Counted from the first letter of the stretch, positions 49,376 through 61,256 are shown. The stretch: 64,000 bases of DNA from Panopea generosa (GCA_029582155.1 CM055911.1:24071514-24135513), one strand, 5' to 3'. Notes: a model not told the origin generated them from the sequence alone. Numbers and translations: made by a program.

Positions 49376-50635
49376 AGTTTCATGCATGTTTGTTTATATT
49401 TACAGGCAAATGAAAAATATATAAAGATGATCAGACAAGACTGGAATACATTGTGTTTGTTAAAACAATAACCTTTTTAAGAGGTCATAAACTAATTTTA
49501 TGATTTGCATGTATAATATATTAAAAAGGGAGTTTACAGTTTTTTTCTTTAGCTTTAACCAATTATTAGACATAATCCTAACACTGACCTAAACGATGGT
49601 TTAACATACACAATGTAGGTTTGCATGCAAAGTTAAACAGTAAAGTCACGACTTATTACACACTTTCATCAAACTGTCCGGATTATATGATTTTTAATTC
49701 CTAGAACAACGTGACATCAAAAACTTTTGTAAAAAAATTTTTTTTTCCAAATTATTGTGAAATATAATCGAAAACAACATTGCAAATCCCATTTTTTCTT
49801 ATAACAACTGACGTCAATGTATATTCCTGAGTATTTAGACAAGTGTGCAATGACAAATCTAATACAAGTATACTGGGTACATTTAAAACACACAATATAT
49901 ACTAAGATGTGAAATCTCATTGACAACAGTTCAGACAATACGGTTACCGCAATGTCGGTAATTATTGGCTGAAATTCATTAACGACAATTGAAAAATCGT
50001 CTTTAATACGTTGATAGTGAAACAAATTTAAATAAAAATAGTGTGATTTTATTCTTTATACAATAAAAATGGAAGACCATTTTAAATTTGAAATTTGTGA
50101 ATGAGTATATCTACCAAGTTCCATATTGTTTTGTTAATCAATCTGTTTTTTCAACTCATGGATTCATTGTCATTTTTATTGTAACAATATCACAGATAAT
50201 AGACAATGTAATCTTATCACTAAATTAATGTAGTTGAGTAAGAAGAGATAACTTCTCTTGGAGTTAAGTTTCTTGCAATCTAATACCTATGTGTTAACAA
50301 TTGAATGTGTTTTTTGTTGAGTAAACTTGATAGAGCGAAACCATGTGTTAAATTAATATAAAATGCTGAAGAAAATGCTGAAGAAATTGTTGTGTTTTTT
50401 AATGTACCAAGCATGTCATAGCCAAGGGGGTGGGGTGATAATAAATGACTTACCGTAGCGTAACTCAACGATTCATTCAAGTTCCAGTAGAATATGATAT
50501 ATATCCAATCTGTCATTCCAAGTCACACAATGAATGTTTGTCACAGTTTCAGTTAATAAGCAACACTATTAATCCTTCATACTGTATTGTTTGGTGTTCA
50601 ATATTTCACTTTCAATAATATATCAGTATAATCAC
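49376..50635. other. No recognised feature
   Basis: AT-rich sequence with random-looking frames and no element ends. Confidence 0.4.
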
Positions 50636-50706
50636 TATGGTGCCTGTATAGGACGGTATTCGAAACGCTGCCACACTCAAGTATTATGCCGCAGTACTCT
50701 ACCTAG
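50636..50706 (-). mobile_element. SINE family 2, short tail fragment
   Basis: CGAAACGCTGCCACACTCAA and TATTATGCCGCAGTACTCTA match the CGCTGCCACACTGGAGTATC region of the copy at 52115-52385. A C-rich tract follows at 50736-50750. Confidence 0.6.
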
Positions 50707-50750
50707 TCACTTGCTGACACTAGCACTATTTTAAAGCCCCCCCCCCCCCC

Positions 50751-52114
50751 ATCCCCACACACACCGATGATAAAAACCCGTGCTCGTCTACCGCAATCGA
50801 ATTGGGGGAGGGTGGGGTTGGGTGGTTGACACCGTTTTAACAACCGTAGCGGTATACCATCAACTTGTGAAAATAATGGCGCATATGTTTGAATTTCGAA
50901 GATCAATGTTTCGTTTCAATATATAAACATATCACATTTTTACAATAAACAGCAAAGATGTTACATACAATAATATGTCACATGCTACGTGCAATAAACA
51001 CAATCTGACCGGTAAATGTGATCACTATTTAGACGGAAATATCAGGGAATAGTCGAGAACACAACACATTCACGGATGAGCAAGTATTTAAGATCCTACC
51101 TACATGTACATACCTCACATATGCACAGTGTTAGTTACATAAAGGCGTGTAGTGTACTGCCAACAAACGGTATGAAGTATTATGTCCAAAACACATAGTG
51201 TTGATTTAAATCAAATCACATGAATTCACTTCCTTAATATTTTTATAATCAATATCATATTCTGCTTAGAAAATGAATTTTATTCAAACGAATAGATAGA
51301 TATCAAATCATTTAATCACATTGTTCTGACGGTCAAATGACAAAAAACGTCCAAACCAGTCAAATAATCAGCTGAGTAATAAAAGTCACTTCTACTAGAA
51401 ATTGAAAATTAACTGTTATGTGAAATGTACGATGAAAACAAGTTCAATGAGTAAGTTCTCGTGAATGTTATGTTAATTGCGGATACACAAAAGTTGGCGT
51501 TTGCAATTAAATACATCTAAGAATTCATCGATTTATCCATAATTGTGTTATATTGTTCGCTCATTGAGTGCACGGGAAACTCGTTCTAACGAGACGGGAC
51601 TATAAACAGGTAAATGAGACAAATAAATGTTGTTTGCACAGCAGAGTCATGTGCATATTTGATACAGTTCGATAAAAATGCAAGTAAACTATAAGACTAT
51701 ATTAACGAGGATACAATTTCAAGTTTTACCACATGAAGAACCCTTACCTAACATCAAAGAAAAACAATCAAGTTTATAATGCACTATTTTGTATGATGAG
51801 GGCGTTTGAAACTGATTTTATACTTTTCAATGCAATAGTGCCATTTCAAAGTTTAATCAACACATGATTTCATTGAAAGTTTCTCACATGTAAGAGTGGT
51901 GCTGAACCACTCAGCCACTTCTGTGGTTCAGTCTTTAGAATTAAATACTTTATTGTTGAATACATACTTTATTGTTGTATAATTACTTGATTGTTGTATA
52001 AATACTGTTATTTAACGAAGCTTGTCTTCAGGCAATTGTGTCGCATTTGATTGTCAAATAAGTCTCATTAAATAATCAAACGAAACATTTTATAATTATT
52101 AGTCATAAAAATGT
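50751..52114. other. No recognised feature
   Basis: AT-rich spacer. A GTGCTGAACCACTCAGCCAC motif at about 51900 may be a SINE head remnant. No gene seen. Confidence 0.35.
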
Positions 52115-52385
52115 AGTTGTTGTTGTATGGTGTTAAGCGTAGCTTTCAACAATTGGTCAGTTTTATCATGACGGTGTCTACTTGAGACATTGTTCAGTTA
52201 TATCATGACGGTGTCTACTTGAGACATTGTTCAGTTATATCATGACGGTGTCTACTTGAGACATTATTCTAAGCGCTGCCACACTGGAGTATCATGCCGC
52301 AGACACATGATACGATACTCCGCCAAGTCACATTGTCCTCAAAATGCTGAGAGCAAAACGACGAAGCTTTTAGTACCATTTTAAA
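52115..52385 (-). mobile_element. SINE family 2, tail-half copy with internal triplication
   Basis: The + strand reads GTTAAGCGTAGCTTTCAACA, then three tandem copies of a ~37-bp segment (TATCATGACGGTGTCTACTT, 52164-52262), then CGCTGCCACACTGGAGTATC and GACACATGATACGATACTCC. The triplication is not present in the other copies. Confidence 0.75.
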
Positions 52386-53539
52386 GTTTGAGTGTAGGGA
52401 CTAGGGAGGGGGGGGGGGGGGGGAGGGGATGGATGGCTCTTTCCCGTTGGTTTGGTCACAGCTTACCGCTCCCGGGAAAGTTTGATATCTTCAACACCAA
52501 CTGCTGCATTCTACTCAATTCTTGGAAAATACATATATGGGTGTTAATAACGCCAATATTTTTGTGACTTTAAGGCGTTGTGAAAACATACACATATAAA
52601 ACACAAACACTTAGATGTAATAAAAGCGAATCTCTACATTATGCACTGCAATATAAGACGTAGAAGGAGCATGTGTAGGATAGTGGGGTACAGAAAACGA
52701 CCATCACAAACTATTTTTAACATTAAATCTTGCTTTCTAAGGAGTGTTTATTGAAATAAGGTGTTATTTACTTTTAAAGGCTTTTATTAAAGAAACACGC
52801 AAGAAATTTAGACTAAAGTATGAAATGTATAAACAAGTGAACCTCAAGCGAGTTTCACTCCAAGTACCCATGCAAGCCAATATGTGGGGATAGTGTATTC
52901 CCTCCACTAGTTTGAGTGTACGGGGGATGGGGAAAAAACATATACGAGTTAAAAACAATAATTGATCTAAAATACCCACTTATAAAGAAAATAAACATAA
53001 GTTCTGGGTATTTTGGATGAATTGAACATATACTTGACAAACAACAACAACTTGGTGGGGGACTAACCAAGATCCATTGTTTCTGCCGGTGTGTATGTAT
53101 GGTTGTCTGAAATAACATTTGTTTACAATGTCATACATGACAGTGCAGAGGGGTCCTCCCGTCACGGCTCGATGCCTTTCTTTTCATGTGTGCATAAAAT
53201 AAGATGTTTTATTTAAATTAAAACCTAAATGAGCAGTGTTCAGTTTCACTGAACATATCAAGCTGAAATTTTCTTAACTAAAAATATTCTTTTAATGATA
53301 ACTTTAACTCATTACACCTTAAAGGGAGTATATCAGGAAAAAAGCGATATAAATATCTTGATAAATAATTGATAAAAAGCATCTCATTACCATTAATAAA
53401 TGAAATCCTAATGGTTTGGGATGTCAATTCCACCAAAATGTGGCAATTTGAATTGCGTGTAAACCTGTATAACGGATCAAATCCAAATCCAAATGAATTC
53501 ACGTGACCCATTTAATACATAAAAAAAATATAATTTTAA
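52386..53539. other. No supported gene; poly-G tract
   Basis: A G tract of about 16 bases lies at 52407-52424. The rest is AT-rich with no recognisable coding or repeat structure. Confidence 0.4.
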
Positions 53540-54000
53540 GCAGGAGCTCTATTAAGTCTAAACTAAGGTTTCACTTAAGAATTACCTCCCATACATGACG
53601 GTAGCAAGATGCTTACGCCCACGAAATTAGAGCTGTGTACAGCGGTTTAGCAAATTTTTGATAGCATCAAATGTGATATTTCTTTGTGCGTATGGGAACA
53701 TTGGAACATTTTCATGATTTCTGCCAAGTTTGATAAGATTGGGAACTGTTTAATGAAGCTATAACAGTTTAAAGATGCGTAGTGATACACTGCACAAATG
53801 GGCCGAATTGTCAAAAATGAAGGAGTGCCATCAAACCATCGAAATTGTGAAAAAGCAACCTGGTCAACCTCATGTTTTCTTCTGCATCATTGAACCAACA
53901 GAGGACTATCGTTGGGAACTAAGCACTTTTAGAACCATTGGTAATGTATCCAGTGTTCCAGAAGTGCATGTCTCTATATGTAGAACAATACAAAATTAAT
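53540..54000 (+). mobile_element. Dispersed repeat family X, copy 3, longest
   Basis: It begins CTAAGGTTTCACTTAAGAAT, ACCTCCCATACATGACGGTA and GAAATTAGAGCTGTGTACAG, and ends CAGTGTTCCAGAAGTGCATG TCTCTAT. It is inverted relative to the copies at 10836 and 33990. It contains a 74-codon frame (53775-53999) that is only weakly preserved in copy 1, so I do not call a gene. Confidence 0.65.
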
Positions 54001-54171
54001 TCTTGTGTGAGACGCTAAGCGCGTAGCTCTAGTTAGGAAATCAATTTTAAATATATAATTAGCATGTTTAAATAAATATCCTTTTGGCAAATCGGATGAT
54101 ATTTTCTGTCCTAAAATTACCTGTACGTAAGTGGTACGTTTTCATAGTCCAGTAGGCGTAGGACAGTATTT

Positions 54172-54332
54172 GCCATATCTGTGACAATGATATATCATGG
54201 TGTATGTACCATGTCTGTGACAATGGTATACGGTGTATTTACCATATCTGCGACAATGATATATGGTGTATGTACCATGTCTGTGACAATGGTATACGGT
54301 GTATTTACCATATCTGCGACAATGGTTTATGG
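54172..54332. repeat. Tandem repeat, five 33-bp units arranged as 66-bp dimers
   Basis: Alternating forms of TACCATGTCTGTGACAATGG and TACCATATCTGCGACAATGA are followed by TATACGGTGTATT or TATATGGTGTATG. The alternation shows that amplification acted on a dimer. Confidence 0.9.
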
Positions 54333-54520
54333 TGAAAGACGATATCCATTTTCTACTACACTGGCCAGTGGTCAATGATTTTTAACTTGAAATATGGAAA
54401 TCAGTGATTTTGTTCATTTAATGAAACAGATTCATAAATATTGGCTATTTGTTGATTGCACCATATGAAAAGCACACAATAGCATTACACAACAGATAAT
54501 TTAGATTTGATTTATTTACG

Positions 54521-54705
54521 TATTCATTCATTCATTCATTCATTCATTCATTCATTCATTCATTCATTCATTCATTCATTCATTCATTCATTCATTTTTC
54601 ATTCATTCATTCATTCATTCATTCATTCATTCATTCATTCATTTATTCATTCATTTATCCATCAATCCATCCATCCATCCATCCATCCATCCATCCATCT
54701 ATTTA
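54521..54705. repeat. (ATTC)n / (CATC)n compound microsatellite
   Basis: About 140 bp of ATTC repeats with one TTTTC interruption near 54597, passing into ATCC/CATC repeats. Confidence 0.97.
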
Positions 54706-57039
54706 TTTATATTTAACGTTAATGTTTTGGGGTGTTTCTTTTAAATGATTAAATACTATGTCATATTGTATACTTAGGAGATAGTTATGGTATATAGTTA
54801 ACAAAAATGACATACATAAGAAATGTTTAAGTAGGTATGGATCTGCCGATGTATCCATGAAGGCATAGTACCACCATTGGAAAGAGGATATGCTTCCGTG
54901 GGTCGTCGCATAATGGCGGTTATAATTTTATTTATATTTGAATGTCATTATTGATGTATTTTGAGCATTTTTTTAAACCTTTGTAATGTTTGAATTGAAA
55001 ATTAAAGGCTCATCAAACTTCTGAAATAGTCGTTTTTTGTTTTAATTTAACTCAGTTTTACTCTTCCAGATGATAGAATACATGTTTATTTGATCACTGA
55101 GAGACTTTGCAAACGAAAAAAGAAATAAAAAGCACATTATTAGTACATAATTAAGAACGGGTTTTGTTTACAAATTAATGTTCATCTCTTTTCGATAAAT
55201 ACCTTCGGCAGAAAAAGGGGAGTTACGTAGCTTGTTCGGAAATGCGTCGGTCGGTAATATATGATCAATTCACTTCAGAGAGAAACATAATATGGGGAAC
55301 TGTAGGGTATACAGTTAAAAATTAAAAAATCGCTTGCGGTTAGATAGTTTTTAAGAACATCCCCTTTATTCCCCTCAGTGCATTAACGAACTGGAACCCA
55401 CAAGTTAATGCATAACTTTTCCAATCTTGTTAATGAACCCCTTATCTAACGGTCTTAATCCGCACACTACCACTGCAGTATTCATTCGTGTACTTCCGAA
55501 CAATGGCGGAGGTACAGTCGGAAAGCAACTGAGTCATTACGGAATTAACAAAATGTAAACAAAAGTTATAAGTTCGGTCCGCTCGTCTAAGAAATACACA
55601 TTTCGAACGAAGTTATTTACTTTCTCGATTTTTAAAAAGGCAGTCACTAATGAATGGTTTTAGCAATATTATAAACACAATTAATTACAAGCATTTTGTT
55701 ATTATCAAAAAGTGTGCATTTCGGAAGTTTAAAGAGGCTTTAAGAAAAATATGATGCTTGGAAATAGGGCTATGAATACATGATTCCGGAAGTCTACTTT
55801 CACTTTGTCAACAGTGAATAAACTCTTATATGACACATGAACCCTACTTTTTTCATCATTTTTATTTTGGTAATGCAGAGGTTGACAAACAGTAAAATGT
55901 AAGTTTCACTTTTTTTCATTTGAGTCTCTCTATAATGACAAGCCTCAAACTTTTATTATTCACTATATTAGAATAAAGATCATAAATCGATGATGGGGTT
56001 ACATATAGAACTTGTAGAATTAAAGTTTACTGAAACTGCCATCATTAGCATTGCACGAGTTATTGTTCTTGATCTATTCACCAATCAATTTCTGGTAGAA
56101 CTTTATTTATTTATTTCACTTCCCGTTTAGTAAAGCAAATCGCTTTAGAATATAAGTTGTTGTATCTATAACGCAATAATTGTAATATTAGTGCCATACG
56201 TATATACGTATATCCTTGCCATTGTGACATGAACAGAAGGTTCACGAACCATTTTGTAGCAAAACCATTATCATTTTGTGAACTCACTCTGTAGTGGTGC
56301 AAGTATATGCAATGTCCTGGTGTTTTGAGACCACCCTATCTATTTTGTATATCAAGGTGTCTTGAACCATTCCAGCATTGTGTTGTCTGTTTATGTACAT
56401 AAATATATAACTGTATAGGAAACATTCGAACAAGGATCCAAAATAGGCAAAGCAAAATCTGTCCCAGTATACATATATAGTTTTCAACAAGTACAGTTCA
56501 AATTAAGACAGAGTCCAAATGATTCATCTGGGATGATTTGTACTCTTAAAAGAAGTTGCACATAAAGTTTACACAATTTATACATAAGTGTGTGTTATAT
56601 TATATTTAGTCCAATTAAGGTGCTCAAACTAGGAACTACACATTTCTGAGTTTTTTTATCGACACAGTAGTTCAAACTTATCAAAAAAGGTAGTTTATAG
56701 CTTTAATCCTTATAAATGTAGTTTAAAAATTTAAGAAATTTTGCTTTATTTTTGCTGTTTGCTTTATTTAGGACCTTTATCCCCAAATTAACTTTAAAGT
56801 TGATCAGTATTTAAGGTCAGGAAATAGTCGGAGAATTTTATAACAATTTGTTTCAAGACTCGTCATGAAACAAAATCGCTCACTCATTGAACGCTCACTA
56901 TCGCATACTCTCTAATTATAATTGCATATACGTAACGAGTATACCAACATCATAGTGTAAACTATTGAAACAGAGCATATATGAATATTTGTAATACAAC
57001 GAACTAGTAAAAAAGTCTTGCTCACATAAAATATGAAGT
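54706..57039. other. No recognised feature
   Basis: 2.3 kb of AT-rich, apparently low-repeat sequence. No open frame with recognisable domains or consistent splice sites was found on either strand. Confidence 0.45.
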
Positions 57040-57310
57040 ATTGATTGATTGAATATTTAGCGTCATTTTTATGTCATCGAGGGCTAACAGACAATCAATT
57101 AACTTAACCGCTGTTTCCTGGGATCCTGAAAGGTTAACCAGTACTCGTGCACACTCCATCACCACAAGTAACTGATTACTTTCCCACTTGAATTGGCGAT
57201 GAGAGACAAATGATAATGAGACACAATGTCGTATATTAATCATCATGGAGACTGTTGCCGGGCGGGGATTGACAGTCATACGCGTAATCGACAGAGCTAA
57301 TCGGCCCCGA
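57040..57310 (-). mobile_element. tRNA-derived SINE, family 1, B box deleted
   Basis: It matches 7462-7742 along its length (TTAGCGTCATTTTTATGTCA ... CATGGAGACTGTTGCCGGGC), but about 23 bp covering the B box are missing: after the CCGGGCGGGGATTGACAGTC junction the head resumes with ATACGCGTAATCGAC. Without the B box the copy should not support Pol III transcription. Confidence 0.85.
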
Positions 57311-57412
57311 AGTAATTACTCTTTATACATTTAGCTTAACCATTATATGTCGTTATGAGAATACCGAAATATTGATAATTACAGTGTTAAATGTTTTAAT
57401 GGCCGAGTATGT

Positions 57413-58175
57413 GCATATGAATAAGCTGTGATGTCGTGTTCCACGGGCACCTTCAACTTCTAAGTTTACGGATAAACACGTATTGTCTGTAAGGTTTTAC
57501 TCGGCACTCATGAATAATCCGTGATGACGTGTTCCACGTGTACCTTCAACGTCTAAGTATATGGATACACGCGCATTGTCTGTAAGGTTTTACTTGGCAC
57601 TCATGAATAATCCGTGATGACGTGTTCCACGTGTACCTTCAACGTCTAAGTATATGGATAAACGCGCATTGTCTGTAAGGTTTTACTTGGCACTCATGAA
57701 TAATCCGTGATGACGTGTTCCACGTGTACCTTCAACGTCTAAGTATATGGATAAACGCGCATTGTCTGTAAGGTTTTACTTGGCACTCATGAATAATCCG
57801 TGATGACGTGTTCCACGTGTACCTTCAACGTCTAAGTATATGGATAAACGCGCATTGTCTGTAAGGTTTTACTTGGCACTCATGAATAATCCGTGATGAC
57901 GTGTTCCACGTGTACCTTCAACGTTTAGTATATGGATAAACGCGCATTGTCTGTAAGGTTTTACTTGGCACTCATGAATAATCCGTGATGACGTGTTCCA
58001 CGTGTACCTTCAACGTCTAAGTATATGGATAAACGCGCATTGTCTGTAAGGTTTTACTTGGCACTCATGAATAATCTGTGATGTCGTGTTCCACGTGCAC
58101 CTTCAACGTTTAAGTATATGGTTAAACACGTACTGTCCGTAAGGTTTTGCTCGGCACTCATGAATAATCCGTGTA
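57413..58175. repeat. 93-bp tandem array, eight units, each with a CACGTG palindrome
   Basis: CACTCATGAATAATCCGTGA starts recur at 57505, 57598, 57691, 57784, 57877, 57969, 58062 and 58155, a strict 93-bp period with one 92-bp unit. Most units contain GATGACGTGTTCCACGTGTA, i.e. a TGACGTG half-CRE and a perfect CACGTG E box, plus AAACGCGCATTGTCTGTAAG. Inner units are almost identical, while the first and last are diverged and partly lose these motifs. It ends about 1.9 kb upstream of the local first exon at 60104. Confidence 0.95.
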
Positions 58176-59119
58176 TATCCGTAAAATTAATGTTCGGTGT
58201 TCAAACGTAAATAGTGATAATACTGTTGGTAAGCCGATTCGAACACATTAATAAATCGGCATCATGTCGCACCCACGAATAGCTACACGGAAACATATTG
58301 GCGAAGCTTAATGTGTGTCAGGAAAAAACCTTACGGACAATACATCAATTGGTAAGCAAAACAATCTAAAATTGCAATGATACATGTAACAGGTTTCAGA
58401 TCTGCCTTAATCAACGTAAAGTCGATACAAGAAAGATGACGTAAAGTGCATTGAGGTTATTGAGTTCTGGTACAACAGGGAGACACATAAGGACCGTTTT
58501 ATCTCATTCTTAAAGGGACACGCTGCGCTATATTTGTAATTAAATTTTACACATTATTATGACTCAAATCGATGTTTACACCCAAGGATGTATAACAATA
58601 TGAATACATCAATATTCATGTCTAGAATTTTATATTTGAACACCATTCTAAAACAATTACAAATTACTTTCATATTTTTCATATGTGCCCGTATTATTAT
58701 AATCGATAAGATGTAATTGCGTATTGTATTTCATCATTGATAAAGACCCATTGAGATATTTGAAATAAATTTATGTTTTACAAACTTTCCTACGAAGCAT
58801 AATAATTCCCTACGGAGGATAAATATAAGTATTATAGTTATGCATGCAATTATAAATTATTGTATTCAATTTGACACTTTTTGTAAAGCATCGTGTTCGT
58901 TTTAAATATATGAATGAAAATTCTATCTAAAGTCCTTGGATTGTTTTAATATTGCATGAATAAAAACTGATGGAATGTGTTATATATCGCCGTATACAAG
59001 CGAAGCCTTTGTCAATTTTAAAAAATTACCAAAATTAAGTCTTTTTTTTTAAAAAAATAGATACAAAAATAAGGATCCGGATACATACCGCTGTTATCTT
59101 ATTTAATATCACGTCATGT
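58176..59119. other. No supported gene
   Basis: AT-rich. Contains the CTTAAAGGGACACGCTGCGC motif noted for 32433. Confidence 0.4.
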
Positions 59120-59350
59120 ATATGCATCTAGTAAGCGGTCTATTGCGCCATCTCAAGATTACTCACTTCTCAACGCTTAGGTCGTAGGTACGAGTCCCGC
59201 TCACTCCGCATGCGTTTATGTGTGAAAGTTTGTCAGTTACTTGCAGAAGGACGGTGGTTCTACTCAGATTCATTCTGAGGTCTTCCTCCGCCAATATGCC
59301 ATATATAACATGAAATGTGTTAAAAATGACGTTAAACTCCATTCAAAAAC
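59120..59350 (+). mobile_element. tRNA-derived SINE, family 4, near full length
   Basis: The head has a B box (GGTCGTAGGTACGAGTCCCG). It is followed by the central domain (GTTTGTCAGTTACTTGCAGA, GGTGGTTCTACTCAGATTCA, TTCTGAGGTCTTCCTCCGCC) and the end AAATGACGTTAAACTCCATT with an A-rich tail. This is the clearest family 4 copy. Confidence 0.82.
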
Positions 59351-60099
59351 AATGAAATCTTGTTTATAAAGCTTATTCAGAGATACTGTCGAGTGAAACT
59401 TTATTAAAATTGCCATGGTTTCCCTTTAAACCAAAATATAGGACGGCGGTTTGTCTGGACACGATGCGATTGCTGTGGCACTGATAAGAACGTCACGAGG
59501 TTATGTTAACTACACCATTAGTTGAGTGGATCTCGTAACGGTAAGGTTTAGTAGTTCTTGTTTGTTTTAAAAAGCTCATAGATCAATTAATTCATTAAGT
59601 TGTTGTGGGTACTTGAATAAAGTCAACAATGTTAATATACGTAGCGCATGTTCTTATAATATTTATACAGCTGGATATTTATACAGCATTACACAAACAA
59701 GGTTGTTGTTGTTTTCCAGACTGTGGTTGTTCTTTTATTCTTTTTTTGTATTATAATCTTAAAGACAAATTGTGAATAATGTAGAAAGAAAAATGGCATA
59801 TTCAGGAGGTATAATTTGAATTCCTTCCCCTATTTTACTAATCAGTCATTTCGTATATTATACTTAAAAGTCAATAAATTCGTTGAAGCAGATCAAAACG
59901 TACAAACCATATATAAGAAAGTAATCTTTAACATTTCTATATTATCTTTCAAAATCAGCAATGGTCATTTGAGATACGTTTAATGTTTAGGTTTAAAATT
60001 TGTTGTTGAGGACTTCTGGAAAGATTGGACTTAGTCCATCACAGTTTCCTAATTAAATATAGTCATTATATTATATATTTATATATTATTATCTTTCAG
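59351..60099. other. 5' flank of the Ly6/ShK/TSP1 gene
   Basis: AT-rich. It ends with a polypyrimidine-AG (ATTATTATCTTTCAG, AG at 60098-60099), which could be an acceptor joining a 5' UTR exon to the exon holding the 60104 ATG. No convincing TATA box is distinguishable. Confidence 0.35.
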
Positions 60100-60103
60100 A
60101 AAA

Positions 60104-60152
60104 ATGATGTTCCTATTGCAGTTGGCGATATTGCTGCAATCGGTGAACATGG
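60104..60152 (+). CDS. Exon 1 (local): signal peptide
   Basis: Tandem ATGs at 60104 and 60107 start MMFLLQLAILLQSVNM plus one base, a compact hydrophobic signal peptide. The donor would be GG|GCAAGT at 60153, a GC-AG intron with a strong remaining consensus. The split codon with exon 2 gives Asp, then ALDCYKC, the usual short linker before a Ly6 domain. A canonical alternative, ACAA|GTATGT at 60204, has the same phase and would add 17 residues, giving a longer, less typical signal. The exon at 4087-4126 is a third phase-compatible candidate. Confidence 0.55.
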
Positions 60153-60670
60153 GCAAGTTAATTTTATCGTCTTGTACATACGTTGCATATATCGGTTTTA
60201 CAAGTATGTGCGCGTGCGAATCTGTGATACGGTTGTAAGTGTGTATGCGTTTACATGTCAACCGTAATGCATAAATGTACGTAATTATACCTGTAATTGA
60301 TTATGTAAAGGATGCAGTGGGATACGCATGATTGCAAATGTATTGATGAAAAACTTATATTTTAGTGTGCAGATAATGTGGTATTCAAATATTTCACAAC
60401 AACAAAAATAATGTATGTCTAAACGAGTCACAACGACCTATTGATTTGTGAATAAAATAAAAACAAAAGAGTTCTTCATAAAATGACAAAAATTATTCGT
60501 TTAGTTATATATGTTTATATTTCATAATAATTTTTTTTTCACAGACGGTGGACGGACTGACAGACGGACAATGCCTTATAAAATAACATTTACTTAGCAT
60601 GACGGGTTGTGTGTGTAATACCTACTGTTATAACTATTACATGTTGGATTATTATCTACTTCGTCTCACA

Positions 60671-60750
60671 GATGCCTTGGATTGTTACAAATGCACAAAT
60701 GTGAACAGCACGACCAACTGTCACAACACCGTGCAGTGTAAAGCAAATGA
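60671..60750 (+). CDS. Exon 2: Ly6/uPAR domain, N-terminal part
   Basis: The acceptor CTCACAG ends at 60670 and the donor is GAG|GTATTT at 60751. The exon adds two bases to the split codon and 26 codons ending CKANE. It holds the signature CYKC and two more cysteines (TNC, VQC) as in finger 1 of Ly6 domains. An N-glycosylation sequon (Asn-Ser-Thr) is present. Phase 1 in, phase 0 out. Confidence 0.85.
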
Positions 60751-61187
60751 GGTATTTACCTTATATCTACATCAATAACAAAAAATGTTATGAGGCAGTC
60801 AATAGTGCGGATAAATTTGTGAGTGTCTTTGTTCAAATCTTTGGAAAATGATTATTTAATCTTGATGTAGCATCACTTACCGGAAACACTCGGTAAAATA
60901 AAAATGTCGATTATGGCATCGCATACAACAAAAATTCTATCTCGTACTTTGTTGTATAAAGGTGACGTGAAAACGAATAAAGAATGATTTTTGATATATC
61001 CATTTACAGGACTTTAGGAAAAGAATAAAGAATACAAATGGAGTGTACCATTTTATCCGTATTACATACGATGTCTTCAGTATTTATATTGAACCATATA
61101 CCTTCCAATTATTTTAAAAATACATCCTTTTTCATGATCTCCCCCAACGATCCGTTTATAAATATTGATATTATAATTGCTTTTCAG

Positions 61188-61256
61188 AAATGCTTTACGA
61201 AGGCAACTGGTGTCAGCGACCAAATCACATATATGCTCGGGTGTTCGCAAGAACAA
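61188..61256 (+). CDS. Exon 3: Ly6/uPAR domain, middle part
   Basis: The acceptor TTGCTTTTCAG ends at 61187 and the donor CAA|GTAAGT is at 61257. Its 23 codons begin KCFTKA and include YMLGCSQEQ, matching the conserved CF...(Y)xxGC stretch of invertebrate Ly6 proteins. Phase 0 at both ends. Confidence 0.85.

Noticed and set aside
58512-59430. Possible TTAA-targeting transposon between TTAAAGGGACAC and CCCTTTAA
   Set aside because: The two ends do not match beyond a few bases, so a TIR pair could not be supported.
60100-60267. Alternative reading of the first-exon region as NDVPIAVGDIAAIGEHGQ
   Set aside because: It looks protein-like, but the frame cannot be spliced to the Ly6 exon in the phase that exon requires.
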